Of a stretch of DNA of 8,573 nucleotides, positions 1-5,022 are shown in pieces. The DNA is from Acidimangrovimonas sp. (lineage in GTDB: Bacteria; Pseudomonadota; Alphaproteobacteria; Rhodobacterales; Rhodobacteraceae), in assembly GCA_030147905.1 (NCBI GenBank), contig JASBUM010000227.1, forward strand, positions 1 through 8,573, written 5' to 3'. A program made the position numbers and the translations under genes. Position 1 is the first letter of the stretch; each line of letters begins with the position of its first letter. The notes under the pieces were generated by a model that saw only the letters and a list, made by a program, of their open reading frames with translations, searched no databases and was not told the origin of the DNA.

Positions 1-50
1 CACATCACTAATAGAAAGAATCCTGAAAGGAAATGATGATGATGATGTGC

Positions 51-59
51 TGTGGATAC
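51..59 (-). other. DnaA box (one mismatch)
   Basis: The top strand reads TGTGGATAC, one mismatch from TGTGGATAA, the reverse complement of the consensus box. It directly abuts a second, weaker copy (TGTGGATTG, 60-68) in the same orientation, giving a 9-bp tandem pair that could bind DnaA cooperatively. Confidence 0.6.
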
Positions 60-68
60 TGTGGATTG
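60..68 (-). other. Weak DnaA box (two mismatches), tandem partner of 51-59
   Basis: TGTGGATTG differs from TGTGGATAA at two positions. On its own it would be unremarkable. Its exact head-to-tail abutment to the stronger box at 51-59 makes it more credible. Confidence 0.4.
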
Positions 69-85
69 GGCTGGTTTTCCTCATC

Positions 86-94
86 TCATCCACA
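86..94 (+). other. DnaA box (one mismatch)
   Basis: TCATCCACA is one mismatch from TTATCCACA. It faces the opposite way to the pair at 51-68. The identical 9-mer recurs at 375-383. Confidence 0.6.
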
Positions 95-104
95 GCTGGC
101 TGTC

Positions 105-113
105 AGTGGATTA
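105..113 (-). other. Weak DnaA box (two mismatches)
   Basis: AGTGGATTA differs from TGTGGATAA at two positions. It lies 3 bp before the better box at 117-125 in the same orientation, with start-to-start spacing of 12 bp. Confidence 0.35.
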
Positions 114-116
114 CTT

Positions 117-125
117 TCTGGATAA
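117..125 (-). other. DnaA box (one mismatch) at the edge of the A+T-rich block
   Basis: TCTGGATAA is one mismatch from TGTGGATAA. It is the last box before the A+T-rich core. Its final three bases are shared with the first copy of a repeated 10-mer (123-132). A box at the border of the unwinding element is the usual starting point for DnaA-driven melting. Confidence 0.55.
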
Positions 126-171
126 TTTCAAGAATAGCCGATCCATGAAAATAAAACAGTTTAATTTCAAG
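123..171 (+). repeat. Direct repeat of TAATTTCAAG (123-132 and 162-171)
   Basis: An exact 10-base direct repeat occurs at 123-132 and 162-171, starting 39 bp apart, inside the A+T-rich part of the origin-like region. The function is unknown. It could be a binding site for an origin factor or chance similarity in A+T-rich DNA. The second copy begins inside TTAA (161-164), a CtrA half-site, but the matching half 7 bases later is TGAT, so a full CtrA site is not supported. Confidence 0.45.
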
Positions 172-189
172 TGATTATAAAAATATATA
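146..189. other. A+T-rich block, candidate DNA unwinding element
   Basis: Of these 44 bases only 6 are G or C, about 86% A+T, in a window that is otherwise GC-rich. The block sits between the DnaA box at 117-125 and the one at 202-210. By analogy with known origins it would be where the strands open. No TAG/TAA trinucleotide series resembling the DnaA-trio motif stands out. Confidence 0.55.
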
Positions 190-201
190 CCGATCTCGCC
201 A

Positions 202-210
202 TGTGGATAT
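202..210 (-). other. DnaA box (one mismatch) right of the A+T-rich block
   Basis: TGTGGATAT is one mismatch from TGTGGATAA. It lies 12 bp past the A+T-rich block, so boxes flank the candidate unwinding element on both sides. Confidence 0.6.
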
Positions 211-238
211 CTTTTCCGAAAGCGGCGGGATTGTCGCG

Positions 239-247
239 TTGACCACA
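239..247 (+). other. Weak DnaA box (two mismatches)
   Basis: TTGACCACA differs from TTATCCACA at two positions. It lies in the GC-rich part of the intergenic region and is of doubtful significance alone. Confidence 0.3.
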
Positions 248-374
248 GGCCGGTGCGACCCGCTGTCCACGGCGGGAGAACCGGCGCACCGATGCTTGAC
301 AAGATCGCGATCGCGCGGCCAAGCCATGGTCATGGCCGAAACATCCGCCCGCCATCCACCTGTTTCGGGCGACT

Positions 375-383
375 TCATCCACA
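375..383 (+). other. DnaA box (one mismatch) abutting the maf ribosome binding site
   Basis: TCATCCACA is one mismatch from consensus and identical to the box at 86-94. Its last base is the first base of the AGGAAG Shine-Dalgarno of the downstream Maf gene. DnaA bound here would lie in the leader or promoter region of the maf-aroE-coaE-dnaQ operon, which suggests, but does not show, autoregulation tied to replication. Confidence 0.55.
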
Positions 384-388
384 GGAAG
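383..388 (+). promoter_or_regulatory. Ribosome binding site that sets the Maf start
   Basis: AGGAAG lies 6 bases before the ATG at 395. An in-frame ATG at 389 directly follows it with no spacing and would be poorly used. The open frame extends further upstream to 203 but has no comparable site and no Maf homology there, so 395 is preferred. Confidence 0.7.
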
Positions 389-394
389 ATGCAC

Positions 395-991
395 ATGGCA
401 GAGCTAGTTCTCGCCTCGACCTCCGAGATCCGGGCACGACTGCTGCGCAACGCGGGTATCGTGCTGCGCGTCCGTCCGGCGCGCGTCGACGAGGATGCGA
501 TCAGGGCGGCATTGCAACCCGAAGGCGCCCATCCGCGTGACATCGCGGACACGCTCGCCGAGATGAAAGCACGCAAGATAGCCGAGAAGGAACCGGCCGC
601 TCTGGTTCTGGGCTGCGACCAGGTGCTAGAAATCGAAAGGGAAATCCTCTCGAAGCCGGACAGCCCCGAGGTCGCCCTGGCCCAGCTGCGCCGGTTGTCG
701 GGACGCGGCCATCGCCTGTTGTCGGCCGTGGTTCTCTACGAGGCCGGTCGCCCGGTCTGGCGTCATGTGGGCGTCGTGGAGATGACGATGCGCGCGCTGT
801 CCGACGGCTACCTTTCGGATTACGTCGCACGCAACTGGGACAGCATCCGCCATGCGGTGGGTGGCTACAAGCTAGAGGAAGAGGGCGTGCGTCTGTTCGA
901 ACGCATCGAAGGGGATTACTTCACGGTTCTGGGCCTGCCGCTGCTGCCGCTGCTGGGCTATCTGGCGAAGCGGGGCTTGATCGCGTCATGA
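395..991 (+). CDS. Maf family nucleotide pyrophosphatase, YceF-like
   Basis: This 198-residue protein has the full Maf fold and the usual family length. The N-terminal phosphate-binding stretch is [14 protein letters not shown] (4-17). The [10 protein letters not shown] helix (54-63) follows, then the catalytic core GCDQV (73-77) with Asp75, then SKP (86-88). The C-terminal [13 protein letters not shown] motif is typical. Maf enzymes hydrolyse nucleoside triphosphates to monophosphates and pyrophosphate in the cytosol, cleansing the pool of unwanted nucleotides. The Gln after the catalytic Asp (DQV) is the YceF-type signature, linked to 7-methyl-GTP; the dTTP/UTP-specific YhdE type has DT. 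The substrate is therefore inferred. It is the first gene of the operon after the origin-like region. Its stop overlaps the aroE start by 4 bp (ATGA), so translation is probably coupled. Confidence 0.93.
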   Translation: MAELVLASTSEIRARLLRNAGIVLRVRPARVDEDAIRAALQPEGAHPRDIADTLAEMKARKIAEKEPAALVLGCDQVLEIEREILSKPDSPEVALAQLRRLSGRGHRLLSAVVLYEAGRPVWRHVGVVEMTMRALSDGYLSDYVARNWDSIRHAVGGYKLEEEGVRLFERIEGDYFTVLGLPLLPLLGYLAKRGLIAS

Positions 992-1839
992 CCGCCGGCT
1001 CTGCACAGCCCGAACCGGTGCCGCTTGCCGGTGTCATCGGTTCGCCCATCGCACACAGCAAGTCGCCGCGGCTGCACAGCTACTGGCTGCGGCGCTATGG
1101 ACTGAAGGGCCATTACGTTCCGCTCGACATCGCTCAGGTCAACCTTGCCCAGGTCATCAAGGCGCTGCCTCTGGCCGGGTTCGTCGGCGCCAATGTCACC
1201 ATTCCCCACAAGGAACAGGTGCTGAAGATCGCCGATATCGTGACCGATCGCGCCGCGCTGATCGGGGCGGCGAACACGCTCATCTTCCGCCCCGATGGCC
1301 GGGTTCACGCAGACAACACCGACGGGGCGGGGTTCGTCGCCAATCTTCGTCAGAACGCGCCCGGCTGGCAACCGGCGGCCGGTCCTGCGGCGGTGATCGG
1401 CGCGGGCGGCGCGGCGCGTGCGGTGGTCGCGGCGCTTCTCGAGCTTGGGGTGCCCGAGATCCGTATCGCCAACCGCACCAGGCTGCGCGCAGAGACCCTG
1501 CGTTCGGATTTCGGCGCGCGCATCGTCGTGCATGATTGGGTTCAGGCCGGAGAAATGATGGAAGATTGCGCCACCGTCGTGAACAGCTCGTCACTGGGGA
1601 TGGCGGGAAAGCCGGAATTCAAGGTTCCGCTGGACGCGCTTCCACCGCGCGCGGTGGTCAACGATCTGGTCTACACCCCGCTGCGCACCGCCTTTCTCGA
1701 GGCGGCAGCGGCGCGCGGATGCACCACCGTCGACGGGCTTGGCATGTTGCTTCATCAGGCGGTTCCGGGCTTTGAGCGTTGGTTCGGTGTGCGCCCCGAG
1801 GTGGACGAAGAGACCCGAAGCTTCGTGTTGGAAGGATGA
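988..1839 (+). CDS. aroE: Shikimate dehydrogenase (NADP+)
   Basis: AroE reduces 3-dehydroshikimate to shikimate with NADPH, step four of the chorismate pathway to aromatic amino acids and folate, in the cytosol. The 283-residue length fits the family. The substrate-binding motif [10 protein letters not shown] spans 18-27, with shikimate-contacting serines 24 and 26. NVTIPHK (69-75) ends in catalytic Lys75. DNTDG (109-113) carries catalytic Asp112. The nucleotide-binding loop GAGGAARA is at 138-145, followed by NRT (162-164), whose Arg is the usual NADP phosphate contact. NSSSLGM (199-205) and [10 protein letters not shown] (249-258) complete the active site. These features support true AroE rather than the YdiB or quinate type. 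The ATG lies in a 4-bp overlap with the Maf stop, and the aroE stop overlaps the coaE start in the same way. No key residue is missing. Confidence 0.97.
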   Translation: MTAGSAQPEPVPLAGVIGSPIAHSKSPRLHSYWLRRYGLKGHYVPLDIAQVNLAQVIKALPLAGFVGANVTIPHKEQVLKIADIVTDRAALIGAANTLIFRPDGRVHADNTDGAGFVANLRQNAPGWQPAAGPAAVIGAGGAARAVVAALLELGVPEIRIANRTRLRAETLRSDFGARIVVHDWVQAGEMMEDCATVVNSSSLGMAGKPEFKVPLDALPPRAVVNDLVYTPLRTAFLEAAAARGCTTVDGLGMLLHQAVPGFERWFGVRPEVDEETRSFVLEG

Positions 1840-2435
1840 CGAAACCGTTTCTTCTGGGTCTGACCGGCTCGATCGGGATGGGCAAGACGACGACCTCCGC
1901 CCTTTTCGCCGAGGCGGGGGTGCCGGTCTGGGACGCGGATGCGGCGGTGCACCGCCTTTATGCGGCGGGGGGCGACGCGGTCGGTCCGGTCGCCGCGCTG
2001 CACCCGCCGGCGTTGCGCGACGGCGCGATAGACCGCGACGCCCTGCGGCGCTGGATCGCGCGAGACAAGGGTGCGCTTGCACGGATAGAACAGGCGGTGC
2101 ATCCCCTGCTGGCCGCAGATCGTGCGGCCTTCATCACGGCACACGAGGGCGCGGACATCCTTTTGTTCGACATCCCGCTGCTATACGAAACCGGCGCCGA
2201 ATCATGGCTTGACGCTGTCGCGGTGGTCAGCGTCGCGGCCGGGGAACAGCGCCGGCGCGTCCTTGCGCGCAAGACCATGACGCAAGACGAATTCGCAGCG
2301 ATCCTTGCCAAGCAGATGCCCGATGCCGAGAAGCGGGCGCGGGCGGATTGGGTGATCGCCACCGACAGTCCCGAACACGCGCGCGCAGGCGTCAGCGAAG
2401 TCATTGCCAGCATTCGGAGCCGCCGCAATGCGTGA
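1836..2435 (+). CDS. coaE: Dephospho-CoA kinase
   Basis: CoaE phosphorylates the 3'-hydroxyl of dephospho-CoA with ATP, the last step of coenzyme A synthesis. The 199-residue protein has the P-loop GSIGMGKT (11-18), the DAD motif (33-35) at the substrate pocket, QAVHP (86-90), the FDIPLLYETG segment (111-120) and the lid-region KQMP (159-162), then ADWVI (170-174), all in the family order. The frame stays open upstream to 1779, but family homology begins at the ATG at 1836. That ATG overlaps the aroE stop as ATGA. A GGAAGG run lies immediately before it with no spacer, so initiation probably relies on ribosomes finishing aroE. The C-terminus overlaps the dnaQ start by 8 bp. Confidence 0.96.
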   Translation: MTKPFLLGLTGSIGMGKTTTSALFAEAGVPVWDADAAVHRLYAAGGDAVGPVAALHPPALRDGAIDRDALRRWIARDKGALARIEQAVHPLLAADRAAFITAHEGADILLFDIPLLYETGAESWLDAVAVVSVAAGEQRRRVLARKTMTQDEFAAILAKQMPDAEKRARADWVIATDSPEHARAGVSEVIASIRSRRNA

Positions 2436-3138
2436 AATCGTCCTTGATACCGAGACCACCGGATTCGAGCCGGCCGAAGGTCACCGCATCGTAGAAATCG
2501 GCGCGGTGGAACTTCTCAACCACATGCCGACGGGGAACGTCTATCACCAATACATCAATCCGCAGCGCAGCATGCCGAAGGAAGCCTTCGAGGTGCACGG
2601 GCTGGGCGATGAATTCCTGTCCGACAAGCCCCTGTTCGCGGCCATCGCACAGGCGTTCCTCGACTTCATCGGCGATGCGCGGCTGGTGATCCACAACGCC
2701 GCCTTCGACATGAAATTTCTCAACGCGGAACTGGGCTGGGCCGGACATCCACGGCTTGGCGATGATCGCGCGCTAGATACCCTGCTGATCGCCCGAAAGA
2801 AATTTCCCGGGTCGCCGGCCTCGCTCGACGCGCTGTGCCGCCGGTTCGGCATCGACAATTCCGCCCGCGAGAAACATGGCGCGCTTCTCGACAGCGAGAT
2901 CCTGGCCGAGGTCTATCTGGAGCTGATCGGCGGGCGACAGCCGGACCTCGTGCTTGCCGAAGACGAAGCGGGCCGAGGCAACGTCAATGGCGGCTCGGCT
3001 CACGGATGGCGGCCGCCGCCCCGTCCGCGACCGCTTTCGCCCCGGCTGACGGCGGCCGAAGCCGAAGCGCATGCAGCCTTTCTGGCCGATCTTGGCACGG
3101 CGCCGATCTGGTCGCGCCGCACCGGCGGCCGGGACTGA
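2428..3138 (+). CDS. dnaQ: DNA polymerase III epsilon subunit, 3'-5' proofreading exonuclease
   Basis: Epsilon removes misincorporated bases as part of the replicative polymerase core. The 236-residue protein shows the DEDDh exonuclease motifs: DTETTG (7-12) with metal ligands Asp7 and Glu9, HNAAFDMKFLN (89-99) with Asp94, and the Exo III-epsilon motif with His150 and Asp155. After the nuclease fold, QPDLVL (171-176) matches the loose beta-clamp-binding consensus at the place where E. coli epsilon has its clamp motif. The tail beyond about 180 is Gly, Pro and Arg rich, then charged, probably a linker plus the segment that contacts the polymerase alpha subunit. I chose the ATG at 2428; an in-frame TTG at 2404 would add 8 residues inside coaE. 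It is the last gene of the operon, which stops in a hairpin facing secB. Confidence 0.95.
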   Translation: MREIVLDTETTGFEPAEGHRIVEIGAVELLNHMPTGNVYHQYINPQRSMPKEAFEVHGLGDEFLSDKPLFAAIAQAFLDFIGDARLVIHNAAFDMKFLNAELGWAGHPRLGDDRALDTLLIARKKFPGSPASLDALCRRFGIDNSAREKHGALLDSEILAEVYLELIGGRQPDLVLAEDEAGRGNVNGGSAHGWRPPPRPRPLSPRLTAAEAEAHAAFLADLGTAPIWSRRTGGRD

Positions 3139-3164
3139 CCGGCCGCCGCCCCCCCAATGGGGGC
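3123..3164. terminator. GC-rich hairpin pair at the end of dnaQ, probable terminator shared with secB
   Basis: A perfect 10-bp stem (3123-3132 with 3139-3148) closes a 6-base loop, GACTGA, that contains the dnaQ stop codon. A second hairpin follows, with 6 bp (3148-3153 with 3159-3164) and loop CCAAT; it shares base 3148 with the first. They lie in the 42-bp gap between convergent dnaQ and secB, so one structure could serve both strands. No T-run follows on either strand, so this would be a non-canonical, GC-only terminator or an mRNA 3'-end stabiliser. Confidence 0.5.
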
Positions 3165-3180
3165 AGAGACCGGGCGCGCC

Positions 3181-3666
3181 TCACGACAGTTGGGTCTGTC
3201 CCTCGGCCTGACGGGCAAGTTCCTGGCGGTAGAGCTGCACGAAGTCGATGTTGTCGAGATTGAGCTGCGGGAAACCGCCGTCATGGGTCACATCCGATAC
3301 GATGCGGCGGATGAAGGGGAACATCAGGCGCGGGCATTCGATCAGCAGGAAGGGATGCAGCTGATCTTCCGGAACGCCGGCAAGCTGGAAGATCCCGCCG
3401 TAGTCAAGCTCCAGCAGGAACAGCATGTCGCCGGTCGCCTGGTTCTTGGATTCCACCCGGAACTTGGTGATGACCTCGTACTGGTCCTCGACCGGACGGC
3501 CGCGCGCGTCAAGGCTGACCTGGACCTGGATGTCGGGGGTCACCTCGCCCTCCTGCAACCCCTTCTGCGCGACGACGTTCTCGAAGGACATGTCGCGGAT
3601 ATACTGGGCCAGGATCTGCAGTTGCACCTGCTGTTCGCCATCTTCGGCGGCGCCGTTTTCGGCCAT
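3181..3666 (-). CDS. secB: Protein-export chaperone SecB
   Basis: SecB is a cytosolic tetrameric chaperone that keeps secretory precursors unfolded and hands them to SecA. The 161-residue length is typical of alphaproteobacterial SecB. The sequence has the early YIRDMSFEN segment (22-30) and the family's most conserved stretch, from IECPRLMFPFIRRIVSDVT (109-127) to DGGFPQLNLDNIDF (129-142). The start ATG (3666-3664 on the reverse strand) is preceded by GGGAG at 3678-3674, 7 bases away. The gene converges on dnaQ and lies 89 bp downstream of fxsA on the same strand. Location beside dnaQ is common in alphaproteobacteria, from memory. No clear promoter was seen in the 89-bp gap, so co-transcription with fxsA is possible. 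Confidence 0.97.
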   Translation of the reverse strand: MAENGAAEDGEQQVQLQILAQYIRDMSFENVVAQKGLQEGEVTPDIQVQVSLDARGRPVEDQYEVITKFRVESKNQATGDMLFLLELDYGGIFQLAGVPEDQLHPFLLIECPRLMFPFIRRIVSDVTHDGGFPQLNLDNIDFVQLYRQELARQAEGQTQLS

Positions 3667-3755
3667 CGACTTTCTCCCGCTGGAATGCTTGCGTCGCGCC
3701 TTCCTTAGCAGGAGCCGCGCGGCGTCTCAATGTGGGAAAGGACGGCCCGGCGTGG

Positions 3756-4247
3756 CTAGTGGCGGGTCCAGCCCGAGGGACCGTCGCGGTGCCGGTGGGT
3801 GCGGTCGACCTCTTCGTATTCGCCGTCGATCGTGTCGCCGTCCCGGCGATGCGGAGGCTCCGCCTCCCCCGGCCAGTCCCGTCCGCCGACGACGGTCCGG
3901 ATCCGGAAATGCCGGCGCAGCAGGCCGAAGACCCGGTGCCGCACCGCCGGCACCAGCAGCAACAGCCCGATCGTATCGGTCAGGAACCCCGGCGTGACCA
4001 GTAGCGCGCCGGCAAGCAGGATCATCGCGCCATCGGCCAGCGGGCGGCTGGGGTCGCGCATCTCGCTAAGCGCGCGGCGCAGCTCCAGCATGGTCATCGC
4101 GCCCTGCCGCCGGATAAGCCAGGTGCCCAGCATCGCCGTTCCCAGAACGATGGCAAGCGTCGGCCACAGTGTGAGCCAGCCGCCGATGGTGATGAACAGC
4201 GAGATCTCTATCAGGGGCAGAAGCACGAAGATGGCAAATAGCCACAT
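3756..4247 (-). CDS. fxsA: FxsA family membrane protein
   Basis: FxsA proteins are small inner-membrane proteins. The E. coli member is known because its overproduction relieves F-plasmid exclusion of phage T7, and the normal role is unclear. This 163-residue protein opens with a hydrophobic helix (about 2-21), then a second (about 24-45), then a long hydrophobic hairpin (about 73-101) with the family motif LLVTPGFLTDTIGL (82-95). The cytoplasmic tail holds DTIDGEYEEVD (138-148), which resembles the acidic end of many alphaproteobacterial members, followed by a His/Arg-rich end. The open frame extends to 4523, but the ATG at 4247 has AAGGAA 9 bases upstream and starts exactly at the family N-terminus. 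It is divergent from the Tim44-domain gene, with 103 bp between the starts. Confidence 0.92.
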   Translation of the reverse strand: MWLFAIFVLLPLIEISLFITIGGWLTLWPTLAIVLGTAMLGTWLIRRQGAMTMLELRRALSEMRDPSRPLADGAMILLAGALLVTPGFLTDTIGLLLLVPAVRHRVFGLLRRHFRIRTVVGGRDWPGEAEPPHRRDGDTIDGEYEEVDRTHRHRDGPSGWTRH

Positions 4248-4278
4248 GGCTGGCGGTTCCTTATGTCGCTCGGTCGCA

Positions 4279-4307
4279 TGGACTTGCGGCCATTCGTCCC
4301 CTACATA
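4279..4307 (+). promoter_or_regulatory. Weak candidate promoter for the Tim44-mltA-smr operon
   Basis: In the gap between divergent fxsA and the Tim44-domain gene, TGGACT (4279-4284) and TACATA (4302-4307) are separated by 17 bases. They are a partial match to sigma-70 -35 and -10 boxes. Both promoters must lie in or near this gap if the genes are transcribed separately. No operator is obvious. Confidence 0.25.
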
Positions 4308-4350
4308 AGTAAGCGGGGTGATGGATACCAACCCTGCAACCGAGGTTTCG

Positions 4351-5019
4351 ATGTCGTCTGCCATAATCCAGCTGCTCGTCCTTGCCGCAGTCGCGGTCTT
4401 CCTGATCCTGCGGTTGAGGTCCGTGCTTGGCACGCGCGACGGTTTCGAACGCCCCGCGATTCCGGTGCCGCCGGAGGGAACCGACAAGATCGTTCCGCGG
4501 GCCGAAGCCACGGCGCCGGTCAACGGGCCCGATCACGACATCATCGATCATGTGGCCGAAGGCACGCCCGCCGCCCGCGCCCTGGCCGAGATGAAGAAGG
4601 TCGAATCCGATTTCAGCGTCGGGGAATTCCTGCGCGGCGCGCGGGGCGCCTACGAGATGATCTTGATGGGCTTCCAGAAGGGGCAGATCGACGAGATCGC
4701 GCCCTATCTGGCGCCCGATGTGCTGGAAAGCTTCCGCGAGGGGCTGGCCGCGCGCGCGGAAAAGGGGCTGCACGTCGAGGCGACCTTCATCGGACTGCGC
4801 GAACTGTCCCTGGCCGATGCTATCTACGACGGCGGCACGCACGAGGCCGAGGTGACGGTGCGCTTTACCGGCGAGTTGACGGTGGCCGTCCGCGACGCGA
4901 CGGGCGCCCTTGTCGAGGGAAGCCCCACCGATATCCGTCGTCAGCACGACGTATGGACCTTCGGTCGCAAGATGGGGTCGGATGATCCCAACTGGCAGCT
5001 GATCGCGACCGGGGCGTAA
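4351..5019 (+). CDS. Tim44/TimA-family membrane-anchored adaptor protein
   Basis: The protein is 222 residues. Residues about 4-21 form one membrane helix (IIQLLVLAAVAVFLILRL), followed by a Pro-rich linker (about 35-65) and a C-terminal Tim44-like domain (about 85-220). The domain has the family signature GEFLRGARGAYEMILMGFQKG (91-111) and ends with DVWTFGRKMGSDDPNWQLIAT (200-220). Tim44 tethers Hsp70 to the mitochondrial import channel. Bacterial homologues (TimA in Caulobacter) are inner-membrane associated, with the partner still uncertain. I chose the ATG at 4351, which has GAGG 5 bases upstream and starts just before the helix. An ATG at 4321 or GTG at 4318 would add 10-11 polar residues. 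It is the first gene of a three-gene operon; its TAA is 3 bp before the mltA start. Confidence 0.88.
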   Translation: MSSAIIQLLVLAAVAVFLILRLRSVLGTRDGFERPAIPVPPEGTDKIVPRAEATAPVNGPDHDIIDHVAEGTPAARALAEMKKVESDFSVGEFLRGARGAYEMILMGFQKGQIDEIAPYLAPDVLESFREGLAARAEKGLHVEATFIGLRELSLADAIYDGGTHEAEVTVRFTGELTVAVRDATGALVEGSPTDIRRQHDVWTFGRKMGSDDPNWQLIATGA

Positions 5020-5022
5020 ATC

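Larger units (their letters stand above)
1..388. other. Putative chromosomal replication origin (oriC-like region), possibly cut at the left edge
   Basis: This 388-base stretch has no credible protein gene. Its base composition changes sharply: positions 1-190 are about 36% G+C, while the rest of the window is GC-rich. It contains five sequences one mismatch from the DnaA box TTATCCACA (51-59, 86-94, 117-125, 202-210, 375-383), three weaker ones, and a very A+T-rich core at 146-189. Clustered DnaA boxes next to an easily melted block are the defining architecture of a bacterial origin. In several alphaproteobacteria, including Caulobacter, the origin lies close to a Maf-aroE-coaE-dnaQ block, which matches the genes just downstream; this is from memory. 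The other reading is a DnaA-regulated intergenic promoter region. One GANTC site (18-22), the CcrM methylation target, is present. Origin function is inferred, not shown. Confidence 0.65.

Noticed and set aside
33..47. ATG/GAT repeats as a DnaA-trio element
   Set aside because: The DnaA-trio reads TAG or TAA 5' to 3' on the bound strand. Neither strand of this repeat contains TAG, so it does not fit.
161..175. CtrA binding site TTAA-N7-TTAA in the A+T-rich block
   Set aside because: Only the first half-site is present; the second half reads TGAT.
303..312. Palindrome GATCGCGATC as an operator
   Set aside because: A perfect 10-bp palindrome, but short and likely in GC-rich DNA. Nothing else supports a regulator site.
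296..324. TTGACA at 296-301 as a -35 box for the maf operon
   Set aside because: The hexamer is perfect, but 17 bases downstream is CCAAGC, which does not resemble a -10 box. No better pairing was found, so no promoter is called.
263..360. Further DnaA-like sites at 263-271 and 352-360
   Set aside because: Each has three mismatches to the consensus, too many to separate from chance.
203..394. N-terminal extension of the Maf protein by 64 residues in the same open frame
   Set aside because: The extension has no Maf homology and lies in the origin-like region with its DnaA boxes. The ATG at 395 has a good Shine-Dalgarno and matches the family N-terminus.
4248..4523. Longer FxsA reading frame starting at 4523
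   Set aside because: The extra 92 residues run antisense through the Tim44-domain gene and have no FxsA features. The start at 4247 has a ribosome binding site and the family N-terminus.
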